Positions 10,350 to 22,297 of a DNA stretch of 64,000 bases are shown here, piece by piece. The stretch is from Monocercomonoides exilis (Eukaryota; Preaxostyla; Oxymonadida; Polymastigidae): the NCBI GenBank assembly GCA_001643675.2, contig LSRY02000009.1:691501-755500 (forward strand), in the 5' to 3' direction. The position numbers were made by a program, and so were the translations under genes. The notes under the pieces were generated by a model, which searched no databases, had not been told where the DNA came from, and was given only the letters and a program-made list of their open reading frames with translations. The number at the start of each line of letters is the position of its first letter. The stretch's first letter is position 1.

Positions 10350-10378
<29 letters not shown>
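10333..10378 (+). repeat. (GAA)n microsatellite
   Basis: About 45 bp of GAA trinucleotide repeat. A similar run is at about 9689-9731 within an acidic reading frame. Confidence 0.9.
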
Positions 10379-10380
<2 letters not shown>

Positions 10381-10549
10381 TAAAGAATTTAGAGAAGGTG
10401 AGGAAGAAGGAAATGATGAAGAAGAAAGTGAAGAAAGTAAAGAAGATGAGATGATGAAGAATATGAATATTTTTCGCGATTGACAAATCCATAAAAAATT
10501 CAAAAAAATTCCAAGGAAGAAGTTGGGAGGTTCCATGTGATTTTGTTTA

Positions 10550-12130
10550 CTGAATGAAACATCTCATTTAACAAGTTAACTTCGCAACGAGACAAAAACC
10601 CAAATTGCAAATATTTTGGCTGATATTCTGTAATTAATCAATAAAGCTTGATTTCTTCAAATCAACTCACTTTCTTTCAACAATTTCCTCTCTTTCCCCT
10701 TCAAAAATAAAAAATGAAGATATCTCTCAATTTCCACTCCTTTCCATTTTCCTCTTCCATTCAGCTCACAAAATCATCAGAAAATATCAATCCCATCCTT
10801 TTCTTCTCTTTCCCATTCTCTTCCAAAATATCTTCTCCTTTCATAAAAAATACCCCCAATCCATTTGAACATTTCTCAATTTTCCTCCTCTCATCCACTT
10901 TTGCCCTGTTTTCTTTCATTTCAAAATCCATTTCTCCAATCACCAATAATCACCTTCTTCATCATCCCCAGCAACTTCTCTATATATTTTCAACATTTTC
11001 TTCTCAAAATCTCAACCTGCTCTTCCCCGCCACTTTGTCTCGGAATTTCTTTCATTCAAAAACCTCTCTCGAAATATAAACATTCAAAAAACCACTCAAT
11101 TCCCGCCCCCTGCTACAAAAAATCCCCTTCCATCTCATCTCTGATCCATATCCCTCATGTGCCTGGTGTTGATGAGATAGACATCAAATACTTCTTTTGG
11201 TGGTTGAGAATATTATTAAAGGAGAAGATCATGACAAAAACAGAAAAAAACACCTCTGGACATCCATCACAATGTGTACGGGCTGAAAAGACCCTCCAGT
11301 GAGATACACGATATATTTTGTGAAGATGGATGCAATGCTGTATTCAACCATTCTGGTGCTGAAATGAAGAGATTGATTTTTTGAATGATGATGGCTGTGG
11401 AAATGAAGCTGTTTGGCAAAATGCAGTCGAAGAGAAGTTTGATATTATTTATCTTTCTATATATGAATATTTGCCTGTTGGCTGTTTTTGTGTTGTTTTC
11501 AGGACAGGAGGTGGAAATGAATGAAAATGAGAAAAAATTGGATATCTCATTGTGCATGGTGACTATGGAGTTGGGAGAGCGGATTCATGGAAAGTCCACA
11601 GGACAGAGGGATTGAGAAGGAAATTTGAGATGTTAATTTCTTAAGAAGTAGTTGGATTTATAAAACAAACAAAAACCTCTTTTTTTCGAGAAAAGAAGAA
11701 ACAATAAAAGGAGAAAAGGCTATTAGAAAGGACGATATGTCAGCAAGCTGCCAGATCTGTGGAAATTCATTGATTCAGTTTACAATTTTCTATTTCAACT
11801 TATTTTTTTTTAAATTCATTTTCAATAACAATATGTATCATATATTTGAATATGAAATTGATGTATTACATTATCTTAATTATTGTTATCATGTTTTTGA
11901 AATCAGTTAACTTATGTTTTTTTAGGTTTATCGAATTTTCGATATTTTTTTAAGAAATTATTTTTATTTCTCGATATTTGAAATAAAATAAATTAAAAAC
12001 AAATTGAAATCAACAAATAATAAATAATAACAATATATAAATGGATATTTTCTCATTATTTTACAAAAATATTTTTCTATTAAGCACATCCCTTAATGAA
12101 ATACTTTTTTGATCAAACGTCGGAATTTTT
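10550..12130. other. no firm gene
   Basis: 10.7-11.1 kb is strongly pyrimidine-rich on the plus strand. A minus-strand frame at 10946-10761 (MVIGEMDFEMKENRAKVDER...) is protein-like but unsupported. 11.3-11.6 kb has weak open frames on both strands. 11.64-12.13 kb is AT-rich with nothing visible. Confidence 0.3.
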
Positions 12131-12133
12131 TAT

Positions 12134-14669
12134 GATATCAAAAAAAATCACCCATATGAGTATTTGAATAAAATTTTTAAAATCAAAAACAAATAAATCC
12201 TGAAAATTATCTTGAATGTCTCTAAATGCATTGCACACTTATATTTGTTTGATATTTTCACGAAAAATACAAATTTGAAATTTTATTTACTTATATGCAA
12301 TCATTTGATCAAACCCATATTTTAATTATATTAATTTGCAAAACGTAAATAAGATTTAATAAATCATTTTCTGAACATTTTGTTTTTAACAATCGTTAGT
12401 TATGTTATAAGTCATATGAAATGGTTTTTTTTTAAAATATATATGTATGTCTTTATTTATTTTTATCAAGTTTTGAATCATTTTTATTTTTGTGTTATTT
12501 CTTGTGATTAAAAATTTATTAGATGTTCAACCCTATATTACTGTGAAGTTCACATCCCGAATATTTGAATATCCAGCGTTGGTATTCCTAATCTTTTAAT
12601 TCGCAATATTGATCGTTTTACACCATTCACTTCACTTTTTCAAGCAAATAATATGTATTTATATTTCTTTATCTTTCAAAACTGCTTTTAATTGCTTGAA
12701 TTTGTTGAAATCGTATTTATCTTAAAAAACAAAAATTGTGTGAAGAAGTGAGAAAAAACGTAAAATAAAATAACGAAAGAAAATAATTCAGAACGTCTTT
12801 CAATCAAAGCATTCTGAACAATCCAAATACAAGAATTCTCCTTTTCCATTGACTGATGAAAGCAAACAGGATGATGCATTTGTCGATTTGATCTCCAGTT
12901 TTTCATTCCCTTTCAATATCACTTTTGCAACACCTCCTTCACCGCTTCCTTTGTTTGCAACGTTTAAAAAGTTGCTATATTCAAACAAAACTGAAGAAGC
13001 TAAAACCATTGGTGAGTTGGAGAATGAAGGCCCTTTTAAACTGCATCCTATCAATGTGCAACTTCCAGTGGTTGTAATTATCAATGAGTATTGAACAATG
13101 TCTGTTGATGATTGGATCACAAATAAACAGTTTTCGAGTTGAAGGACTCCACCCGATGAGATCAGTGAATTCATATTTGGCTCAAATTGACTTGGAATCT
13201 GCAACATCAAAGATAACAAGCTGAGTGAAACTGTTGATGAAATAACAGATGAAGATGATGATGCAGAATTCCCTTTGATTCTCTCATTAAACTGAATAGG
13301 AATGTGTTTGGTTTCATCTCCCTCATTCACACATCCATCAATCACAAGTGCCTTTGTGAATGAATAGATATCTTCAATTGTCCCTTCTTCTCTCACTTTT
13401 ACTTTCCTTTCTCCTTCCCCTCCATTCATGTCAATGTGACTTATTCCGCTCCACATCGATTCGCACGGATATCCATCGCTCCCACACCCAAATGTGTCAT
13501 GCCCACCAGTCGACACAGACGCCACCATCCATTTCAAAGAAACAAGAAACACTCGAAGATCCATTTCCCCAAACATCCCATCTTCCCCAACAAATGCACT
13601 CCCATCATCCACGTAATCTGTGTTAACAATTGCTAAACGCTCTGTCTTCACACTATTCACCAGATTGCTGCTCTTCACATACATGTTCTTCCCAACTGTT
13701 GCCCTGCACCCAGAAAACGATATCGATGAGAGCTGAAATTCTTCTTCATTCAGACTGCAATCCAGATATATCCCTCCTCCTTTTCCTCCCTCACTCATAT
13801 TCTCACAAACACATTCAGTAAATGAGCTCTCTTCAAGCGTAACATATCCCCCTTCATTCAACGCTATCTTCAGTGCTCCTCCTTCTTTGATCTTCTCTGA
13901 CAATGCCCCGTCAATTGTACTTCCATTCATCACCATCCAAACTCCTGTATTCCCTCCAAACACTGCTGCTTCTCCTTGTACTTCACGAAATATAAGAGTG
14001 AATAACAAATGTTTCAAACAAAATAAATTGCAAACCGATTGTTGAATGCGTGATTTTGTCACTTTGTAATTCATGTTGGCTTCACATTTCAGTCTAGTGC
14101 AAAGAAAATAAATGTGTCAATTGCATAACAGCTTTTTGTGAAATAAAAAATTCTGTAAGCAAAGATTTTTCTTTGACAATTATATTGGCAATTTAAAAGG
14201 CAGAAACAGGATCTTCCAACACGAATACAATTGGTAATATTTGCATTTAATAAAGATCACATATAAAAACAACAAATATAAACGTTAGTACATTGCATCA
14301 CCCGCACCTTCAAATTTAAGTTTTGCAAATTAATATAATTAAAATATGGGTTTGATCAAATGATTGCATATAAATAAATAAAATTTCAAATTTGTATTTT
14401 TCGTGAAAATATCAAACAAATATAAGTGTGCAATGCATTTAGAGACATTCAAGATAATTTTCAGGATTTATTTGTTTTTGATTTTAAAAATTTTATTCAA
14501 ATACTCATATTTATGGGTCATTTTTTAAAAAAGTATTTTCACGACAAACAAAAAGTTTAACGAAAAATCGGTCCATACAAAAGTTTATAAATAATTTTAG
14601 CTTTTCAAACATCATTAAATTAATTGTTAAAAACAAGAATTGCAAAAGGGACGCAGTTACACCTATGCC
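12134..14669. mobile_element. composite inverted-repeat element enclosing a surface-protein gene fragment
   Basis: An arm of about 190 bp (12154-12345) is repeated in reverse complement at 14320-14509. The left edge is GATATCAAAAAAAATCACCC, the same terminal word seen at the end of repeat copy A (4735-4755). Beyond the right arm lies repeat copy B (14506-14669), inverted relative to copy A. Between the arms is a coding fragment of a beta-helix surface protein. This looks like a transposon-derived bracket around host DNA, possibly from nested insertions rather than capture in one step. 12346-12790 inside it is AT-rich. Confidence 0.55.
12800..14074 (-). CDS. pectin-lyase-like beta-helix surface protein (fragment)
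   Basis: About 424 codons ending at TGA. The product is built of short beta-strands rich in Ser/Gly with recurring motifs: GGALKIALNEGGYVTLEESS, FTECVCENMSEGG, GGGIYLDC, FSGCRATVGKNMYV, then the entry motif FGCGSDGYPCESM. This is the right-handed parallel beta-helix surface family that is hugely expanded in oxymonads; such proteins are normally secreted or membrane anchored. No signal peptide or transmembrane segment is visible here, so it is an internal exon block or remnant. The first ~35 residues (AT-rich) may be intron. All 11 Gln codons are CAA/CAG. Confidence 0.65.
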   Translation of the reverse strand: MNYKVTKSRIQQSVCNLFCLKHLLFTLIFREVQGEAAVFGGNTGVWMVMNGSTIDGALSEKIKEGGALKIALNEGGYVTLEESSFTECVCENMSEGGKGGGIYLDCSLNEEEFQLSSISFSGCRATVGKNMYVKSSNLVNSVKTERLAIVNTDYVDDGSAFVGEDGMFGEMDLRVFLVSLKWMVASVSTGGHDTFGCGSDGYPCESMWSGISHIDMNGGEGERKVKVREEGTIEDIYSFTKALVIDGCVNEGDETKHIPIQFNERIKGNSASSSSSVISSTVSLSLLSLMLQIPSQFEPNMNSLISSGGVLQLENCLFVIQSSTDIVQYSLIITTTGSCTLIGCSLKGPSFSNSPMVLASSVLFEYSNFLNVANKGSGEGGVAKVILKGNEKLEIKSTNASSCLLSSVNGKGEFLYLDCSECFD

Positions 14670-15309
14670 CTTCTTTTTTTTCATCTTTTGTTTTTTTCAA
14701 TTCTCGCTTTTTTCCCTGATCATCTGGGGGTTTTATTGAAACGTTTGATGTTTCAATTGAAGATCCATACTCCGATGATGTACATCCATCGATGGACGAG
14801 CATGCTTCGACATTAGATCGTTGCATTACATCATCTCCTTCGTTTTCCGGAGGCAAAGGACCAGCCGAAGAAAAGATGGACTTTGTGCGCATTTCACTTT
14901 TTCCTTAATAGAAAAGAATAATTATTATTCAATTCATAAACACTTCGTTCGAATAAAGCTTGAAAATAGGAATATTTGAATCAAACTCTTTTTTAATCGT
15001 CTTCCATTGGAATAACTGGCAGAACTATTTTTCAAGAGCCAGTTTTCGGCTTTATGAAACTGCTCGTTTGCTAAAGATAATTGAACATAAATAAAGTTTA
15101 ATTATTATTATCAAACATTTCATTGCTCGGGTAATTTTGTTTGTCACTGAATTTTTTTTGTTCTGGTTTTTTGATTGCTTTTCTCTGGAGTAGTAATATT
15201 CTCCATTGGAAACGTCCCAGCCAAATCTTCTGAGATCTTTCAAAGATATCTCAGAAGAAACCGAGGATAGAAGAGAAACCTTGTCGTTTATCTGAAGTGT
15301 TTCGTGCAA
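14670..15309 (-). CDS. unrecognised frames next to repeat copy B
   Basis: A frame at 15309-15052 contains LKDLRRFGWDVSNGEYYYSR, reminiscent of N-terminal regions of protist transposon proteins. A second frame from 14892 is Ser/Glu/Lys-rich and runs straight into repeat copy B. They could be two exons of a degraded mobile-element gene. No confident family. Confidence 0.25.
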
Positions 15310-15775
15310 TCGAGATAAGTTTTTTAAGATTTTGTTAAGTTTTTCTATTTTAGTGAAGTTTTTTTGTGAATTTTGTTAATTTTATATAATAATTGCATTG
15401 GAGTGCTATTTTTTAAATTTGAAAAAATCATTCTTCAAAAAAAAAACAGATAACATTAACATCATTTCTACAAACAACATTCAAGAAGTGTTCTTCAAAA
15501 AGCAAAAAAGCATTGAAAGGTCATTTTCATTTATAACTTTCAAACGACAACGAAATAAAATGTGTAATAATAAATGAAAAAAAAAATCAAGATGATAAAT
15601 AACAAGAAAAAAATAAAGAAAATAATTTCTTATTAATCAACGTAAAATTTCTCATAAAGTTTTCACAATAAAAAAAATAGCAACAAAAAGAATCAAACAA
15701 AAAACAACACCAAAGAGAGAGAATCGCATCCCCAAATGCAATTATTTATTAAAAATTTTAACAAAATTGAAATGA

Positions 15776-16033
15776 AAACATCACAAAGCAATTAGATATT
15801 TGTTTAAATAAAGAGAGAGAACAAACCTTCAAAATGAGCCTCGAGCATTGAAAGAAAGGGTTTTCCTTTATTGCTGCGAAACAAGAAAGAAAATAAGCAC
15901 CCTTTTGGGTCCTTTGGAGATAGCTCAAACAGATATTCATCTATTTAAGATGCATGTCGACTTTTTGTCGAACGTGGAGCGTCAGAATAGCAATTCATTT
16001 TAACGGATCTTTTTTCTTTTGTAATGGGAGTGA
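15776..16033 (+). CDS. exon of an unknown, possibly armadillo-family gene
   Basis: Open only with TAA as Gln at 15809, 16001 and near the end; TGA at 16031. The centre reads NEPRALKERVFLYCCETRKK, LLGPLEIAQTDIHLFKMHVD and FLSNVERQNSNSF, which is clearly protein-like although the flanks are AT-rich. It is probably one exon of a plus-strand gene that includes the frames at 16.5, 17.3 and 17.9 kb. Function unknown. Confidence 0.4.
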
Positions 16034-16480
16034 AAAGGATAAATTAAGGGCAAAATGAAAAAGAATGAAATATGTTGATAAAACACCGTAACTGATAAAT
16101 CAAGAAGAAAAATTCGAGAGGAACATATAAAATATTATTATTTATCTCATAGAAAAATATGAATGGATTTTTTTTTCGTTTTTCTGAAATATCACTGAAT
16201 AATTATTTTCTATTTGCTAATCTTTTTAAAAAAAGCAACGATGAACAAGGAGAAACATTTTGAAGCTTCCGAAGAAAAGTTAATAACTTGACTTGGGTTG
16301 TGTGACATTTAATAATTTGATGTGTGATTTTTTGTTTTGCAATTTATAAGTGTTTTATTGTTTATGTTCATTCAAAAATTGAAAATTGGACAAGAACTTT
16401 CCATGGATGGTTAATAAGATATCATTCTATATAATTAGATTCTAAACAACGTCAAAACTTATGAATCAGTCTTCTTTACA

Positions 16481-16711
16481 GTTTTTGATTAAAAACAAAT
16501 TCGACAATTAAAAATTGGAATAAGTGATTGTGAACGGATTCGTTTCGTGAGAAATTCAAGATTTGAACGGGAAGAACGGGAAAATGGAGGAATTGAAGCA
16601 TTGGAAAAAGAAGATTTTTTTCTATCTGCGCTCAGATAAATTGATGCAATCAACATAGGGGAATGGAACAAAGTTGGATTGTTTTAGTTCTGCTTGACAA
16701 CTTCAAGATGA
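16481..16711 (+). CDS. exon-like frame, UAR-containing
   Basis: Follows a TTCTTTACAG acceptor. The frame is open if TAA (16490, 16637) and TAG (16685) are Gln and ends at TGA 16709. It reads LKIGISDCERIRFVRNSRFE, REERENGGIEALEKEDFFLS and IDAINIGEWNKVG. NGGIEALEKEDFF resembles the loop-helix turn of armadillo repeats. Confidence 0.4.
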
Positions 16712-17282
16712 GTGAAAGGAAACACAAACAATGAGACTGTGAAACAACGAAGCTTTTTCAAAGGCAATAAAAATGAAGTTATGTGAAAAGATAGAAAAAG
16801 CACATGAAGATTATGTAGGATTGAACCATTGCACGCATCGGCAATAGACAAATGTTTTTTGTTCATTAATGTTGAAATTTTTTCTGTCTATTTTTTTTGT
16901 TGCAAATATCACTTTTTTATTCAAAGAAAATTTGATTTTTCCCCTCATTTATCTTTGAAAACTGAATTCACTTTCACTTATTCTAATGCTTTAGAAATTT
17001 TTATTTCCTCTATCAGTACAGTTATTTATTCATAAATGTCAATCTGAAAAGTTTGAAACAAAATGTGCAAAATTTGGAAAACAATACTTAATAACTCATT
17101 GGAGAACGAAATTCATAAACAAAAAATATACAATAAAAATTAATAGAAAAGCACATTCAAAATTTGAAACAACAATCCAATATTTGAAAACCTTCAGATT
17201 CAGATTTGATTTTTTGAAAATAAAATATGAAAGAGTTTGAATAGTGTCATTGAAGTGATGAACAACTGCGATGCTCTGTTTC

Positions 17283-17544
17283 ATGGAAAGATCTTCTGCA
17301 CAAGCTGCTGCGAACGATAATCTTTTATTTTTTTATTCTGTCGAAAAAAAGGAACAAGATAATCCTCATTCTCTTCCAGCTGAACTGCTTCAGCTCTCCA
17401 ATCAAGTGGAATTTATTCAGGGCAGATAGAAGATTTGATACATCAAATCCAGCTATCGTTAATAGGTTGGCCTTTTCCAGTTATGCTGCACAAAGCGCGC
17501 CTCTTCTGCAAGTGGTTAGAGAGATAATTGAAGATGAAGAATGA
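17283..17544 (+). CDS. exon-like frames of the same region
   Basis: First frame from ATG 17283: MERSSAQAAANDNLLFFYSV, PHSLPAELLQLSNQVEFIQG, TAG at 17427. Second frame from 17431: RFDTSNPAIVNRLAFSSYAA, QSAPLLQVVREIIEDEE, TGA at 17542. Helical periodicity fits armadillo/HEAT repeats. The frame change suggests a tiny intron or indel near 17428. Confidence 0.4.
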
Positions 17545-17874
17545 AGACCTGGATATGCGTTGTTAACCTTTTTGATTTTATCTTTTGTTCTCTTTCTGTT
17601 GCAATCAACAATGCTTTTATCACAAGCGTTCGTTTTATTAACAGTTCTGTTTCTTTCTCCCACTGTTTGTTTGAGGTGCCTTTTCACTTCCAATGTGAAA
17701 ATAATCCATTTCTTCATAACAGAGTCGTAATATGATGTGTTCGAATATTGCATAATTTCCACACAGAGCATTGAAGTGATAATCATAGAATAAACATTCA
17801 TTGCCAGACACATTCGATTGGACGGTCAATAAGACAAAGATTCGAGAAATAATGAAATGGAATATTAAAATATA

Positions 17875-18180
17875 ATGGAGAAGGAATGGGAGGAAAAAGA
17901 AAGCGACGATGGTTGTGGTATTGAAGAGGAGAAGCAAAGTCTGTTGCTAGCTAAATGCTCGCGAAATAATGAAGAATTTGAAGAATTTGCAGAATTCGAA
18001 TAAAAAGAGGAACAGGAATAAGATGAAGATAATAATAAGAATAAAAGGAAGACGACCTGCGTGAGGTTGATGAATATTCTGATCCGTAAGCCGTCTTTTT
18101 TGCAGTCTTCTGCTGAGTTGACTGTTGCTTCGCTATTTTATACCAAAACGCGTGTAATACTACCTCTTCAGTTTTCATGA
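17875..18180 (+). CDS. acidic C-terminal-type exon with two in-frame TAA
   Basis: ATG 17875 to TGA 18178, 101 codons with TAA as Gln: MEKEWEEKESDDGCGIEEEK, NNEEFEEFAEFE, TAA, KEEQE, TAA, DEDNNKNKRKTTCVRLMNIL. The acidic run continues smoothly through both TAA codons (…EFE-Q-KEEQE-Q-DEDNN…), a clear local sign of UAR=Gln decoding. Function unknown. Confidence 0.45.
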
Positions 18181-19800
18181 GCTTGCATGGATTGAGCGAT
18201 AGGCAGCTATCTATAATTGATGCAAGATAGCTCAGCAGTAGCTCGTCTTCTTTGATCTGCTAGCTTGCCGTATCAGAGGAGCTTTCCACTAGACGACATT
18301 GAGAGAAGAAAAGTATGCACTGCATCAGATAACATCTTGCAGATTGGTAGTGTAGTGAGCTAATAAACAACCACATTTGTGATCTTGATCTTCATGACTG
18401 GATCAAAAATGTGATCAAAAAATTCATGCTGTTGTGAATGTGCCTTTCTCCTTTTTGTCCGTCTTTTTCATTCCTTCGTTTATTCCGTTGTACTCACTTT
18501 GCCTTCAGAATTAACAAGAGTATCTCTTTGTTTATCCACACTTGAAACATAGCTCGCTCATTAACCAGGTGAAAGACCAAATACCCCATCTCCTAGATAT
18601 CTGCCTTTTGATTCATCACATAACCTAGTATCGCTTTTCCTCACATATAAAAGCTTGTAACTTTGTAGCGCTCGGAATTTCACTCATTTTAGGACTGAGA
18701 CTGAAGAGCACCAATCAAACAGGCAGCGGATAGAGAAGCCTCTCTTCCAGACCCTCCTTATGTTAATTCAAGGTTTGAGGTATTATGAAAATTATTGGTA
18801 AAAGAGAAAAATACCAAGCAATGAGAGCTGTTTGAAACGAGATCTTTCTTCTTTTTGATTGTAGCATTCACATGTTGAAAGGCATCACATCTCCAGGTAT
18901 AAATCTTATGAAGAAAGTGTGCAAAAGGGCTTATAATGGTCATTAAATGTATATCCTCACTGTTTCAATCTTCAGTCCGCTGTTGTCTCCAACACACCTC
19001 AACACTTTTCGAAGTGTTTGTTGCAGGTACAATAGAACATTATATATTTGATTCTGTAACAGAGATACTCATTAAAACATATTCTTCTTCTTTTCTCTTT
19101 TTGAAAAATACAATACCTATTTCTTCCTTAAAATCTTCTTCTTCTTCAATTTTCTTTTTGAATAAGAAACTATTTCTTTTTCAATTACATCTATAATGTG
19201 CATATTATCTCGAATAATATCATATCTTCATAAGCAGCATTGGTAATTCTTTATAAGTTCTATACCTATTCATTATATTTTTTAATAAAATCTGTAATCA
19301 AAGTCAAACTTTCCACGATATTCTCAGGATATTTCCACAAAAACTGCATTTGTTCACAAAACTCAAAATATATATATATTATGAAACAACTCTCAATTTC
19401 TCTTTTTGTTAAATTATGTTATACACATTGTGATATGATTGCAGAATAAGTTTGGAACAAAACATGGTTTTTTTCATAAATGAAAAAATTTTGCCCCATT
19501 TGAAAAACATTTTTTTTTGAAATTTAAAAGGATAAAAACAGATTGAAAGGCTTGAGAATTATGGTGATAGCAAAGAAAATGAAAATGCAAACATTCAATC
19601 AATTTGAAATAACATTCAGAAACAAGAAAAAGTGATAAAGTCGATTTTTTCTCTTTTCTCATAAAAGATATAACAATGGGAATTTCTTCAAAAAAGAATA
19701 ATTAATTTTATGTAATTTTAATTTATGAAAATTTAAAAAATTTCAAAAGGAAATATTTTTGATGTTATTTAATATGCACATGTGGAATTTTATTATTTCA
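18181..19800. other. no supportable gene
   Basis: 18.18-18.75 kb is less AT-rich than its neighbours but has no coherent frame. 19.09-19.19 kb has a KKIEEEEDFKEE-like minus-strand stretch that may be an exon remnant. The rest is AT-rich. A phrase at 19436-19470 (ATGATTGCAGAATAAGTTTGG) recurs with changes at 63142-63176. Confidence 0.3.
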
Positions 19801-19809
19801 AATAAATTT

Positions 19810-20526
19810 ATTTCTTTGGCGAGACTAATTCAATTTGACTTCTGTGAAGAGGGGATATTTCACTTGAAACACAGGCTTAAGTGCAATGTTCCTGGAGATA
19901 TTCAATGATTTCTTAAAGCTCACTCAAATACTGTTCTTTTGGCATTATCTTACAAAAGATTGGAAAAATATTTAAAAATCAATTTATCAAAAAACACTCT
20001 TTCCATCCAATTATTTGCAAACTCAATAACGCTATTTCAACATCTTTTTGCATTTCCTCGCTTTCCTCCTTGTTCAAAGCAGATTTCAGAAGGTAAGGCA
20101 CGCAAATTGATATCAATTTATATGAAAACCATCCATAAAGCAAAAGCCAGAATTCGATGAGGTCAATTAGAAGATTGTTATTTTCTTCTTTTTTCTTCTC
20201 TTCCTCAGCAATCATCTTTTGAACTATTTCGTAAAAACACGAAACGCAAAAATTACCGTTCCAAATGCCTTTCAGCACCTCAAAATGCCCCATTTGCTTC
20301 AACATCAAAATTGCATTTTCCATTGAAAGTTTCTTATCTTCAATCATTGTGTGAATTTCATCAATAACTCTGATGTGAAAACGTGTCTGAATTCATAGTA
20401 ATCCATTCCATCAATAAATTCTTTCGTTTCTTTAATTTTCTGTTTTTGTTCGGATTCAGTGAATTGTTCCAACTGTGAAAGTTTCTCAACAAAAATTGTA
20501 AAATAAAAAGATGAAATTATACACAT
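19810..20526 (-). CDS. armadillo-like family protein (multi-exon)
   Basis: Three exon-like blocks on the minus strand. (1) 20526-20344: FVEKLSQLEQFTESEQKQKI and FIDGMDYYEFRHVFTSELL. (2) 20368-19979: VIDEIHTMIEDKKLSMENAI, QMGHFEVLKGIWNGNF, YEIVQKMIAEEEKKKEENNN, FWLLLYGWFSYKLISICVPY, ALNKEESEEMQKDVEIALLS. (3) about 19950-19810: MPKEQYLSEL-TAA-EIIEYLQEHCT-TAA-ACVSSE. A GTTTTTTGAT...TTTTGTAAG segment separates blocks 2 and 3. The SEL(Q)EII...EH motif matches SDLRRII...NEH in the gene at 50.1 kb, so the two loci are paralogues. Helical repeats suggest a scaffold role; partners unknown. Confidence 0.5.
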
Positions 20527-22290
20527 TTATTAATTTAACCATTCATTTCTTATAAAATTCTGTCTAACCCAGAAATATTTGTTTTTTTGAACGTAACTGA
20601 GAAATCAACGTGAAACCAAAACAACAAATAAATTCGTTTTCGAAAAATTCGTTGAATATTCGAATTAAAAAAAGCAAAATACTCCAAATCAAAATTTTTT
20701 TCAAAATTACACAGGGTTCGAAACTTCTTTTGCAACAATGATTTTTTTCTCGAAGAAGGCAAATCAAAAAGCAGAAAAAATAGACCTTTTTTCAACAAAT
20801 AAATAAGGCTTCACAACATATAATTTATAAAGTTTGAGTTTTATTTTTGGTGACTATCTGTTAAAAGAGCATGTCTGAGCTGCTTGAATGCACTACAAAT
20901 GATGCGCCCATGCAAGTTATGGAGCTGTCGATGAGCATGGATTTTGTTTACAGATGGAGGAGCGAGTGGCTGTTTGCATCTATTGCTTGCGAAAAGAAAA
21001 TTTGGTGGGGGAAATCAGCATGAATTCGAACTTGGTTGTGAATTACAAAACATATAGTGCAATATCTGCTGCGATATTTTGAATGAAAAATAACTCAAGC
21101 AAGATGCCGAAAAAGCGAGGAGAATATATTTGAAGGATTGAATTGAACAGCTTGTTCATTTCGAGGGAAATGTGTTTCACTTGGCATTTCTTTTGCTCAG
21201 GACTTGTTTAACATGATTTTTTGGGGGAAGATTTAATTTGTGGAAAAGGAAAGGGAATTGAGGGATTGGACAATGGAGGAAACGAGTTAAACAAAACACT
21301 CAGCAGGCCTCAACAACAATCTCATTTGCATTTTGCACTGAGCATGCTGGTATGCTATCAGCAAAGACATGACGTTGAATAAGTCTTTGAAAAGGAGTTT
21401 ATTTGGAGAAAATTAATTTTTACTTTAATCATTATCGGTTTCATAAAGGATTCTTTGCGTTGGATGACGTTCTATGTCAGCGATTTGTTATCTAGTTGTC
21501 AGTTTTTTCATATGGCAAGAGGCAGCTTTGGAGAACAAGAAAGCCAACTGAGTTGATAATTATTAATCAATTGGAGGTGGGATAATAATTCTAGGTAAAA
21601 AAAGATGGTTTGACTTTTTTTTATTTCATTCATTTTTCTTTCAAGGTGTTCTTTCAGTGAATGCAGATTGGACATGAACAGGAATGCCATAGAAAGAAAC
21701 GCCTTCTTTTCATTTCGCGAAAGATCCAGAAGTTTATGAGATGATTCTTATTTGCATTTCATTCAACAATGACATTCATGACTTCTGCAATCTGTTTTGC
21801 ATGACGCATAACCCGACAATGCTTAACATGAGCTCGAAAGAGAGAAAAAGCAGTTTTTTGGGATGTTTATCGAGAGTGCTTAAAAGAAGCGACTCTTTTG
21901 TTAAATGATGAGTTAACTGAGCATACACACTCAAAAGATAAATAACTTCTAATGTTCTTCAACACTCATCTTCTTTGCTTAACTCTTTGCATCTATCTCC
22001 TTTATAACAAATGTCGTTATCATTTTTCACCACCTTCTCCCTCTTCTCCCTCTTCCTCCTCCTATCATCTTCATATTTTACTCACACCTCTTTTTTTTCT
22101 AACAAAGAAAAAGATCGCATTCTCCAGAAAAAATATTGCATTTCCATCCTTTTCAAAAAACATTTTTCGTTTCATTTTTAGAATTTCAAATCATCCATCC
22201 CACCTTCTTCGAATCATTTCTCTTGGATCATCTATTCAATGTTAAAAAAATTTTTAACTTCATATAATTTATTCACATGTTCAACGGATG
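20527..22290. other. mostly noncoding, AT-rich
   Basis: A 50-codon frame at 20871-21023 (MSELLECTTNDAPMQVMELS) is the only protein-like item and is weak. 21.95-22.25 kb is pyrimidine-rich. No other feature seen. Confidence 0.3.
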
Positions 22291-22297
22291 ATATGTT

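Noticed and set aside
18215-18285. tRNA-like phrase AGATAGCTCAGCAGTAG
   Set aside because: Resembles an A box but no B box or T arm follows at the right distance.
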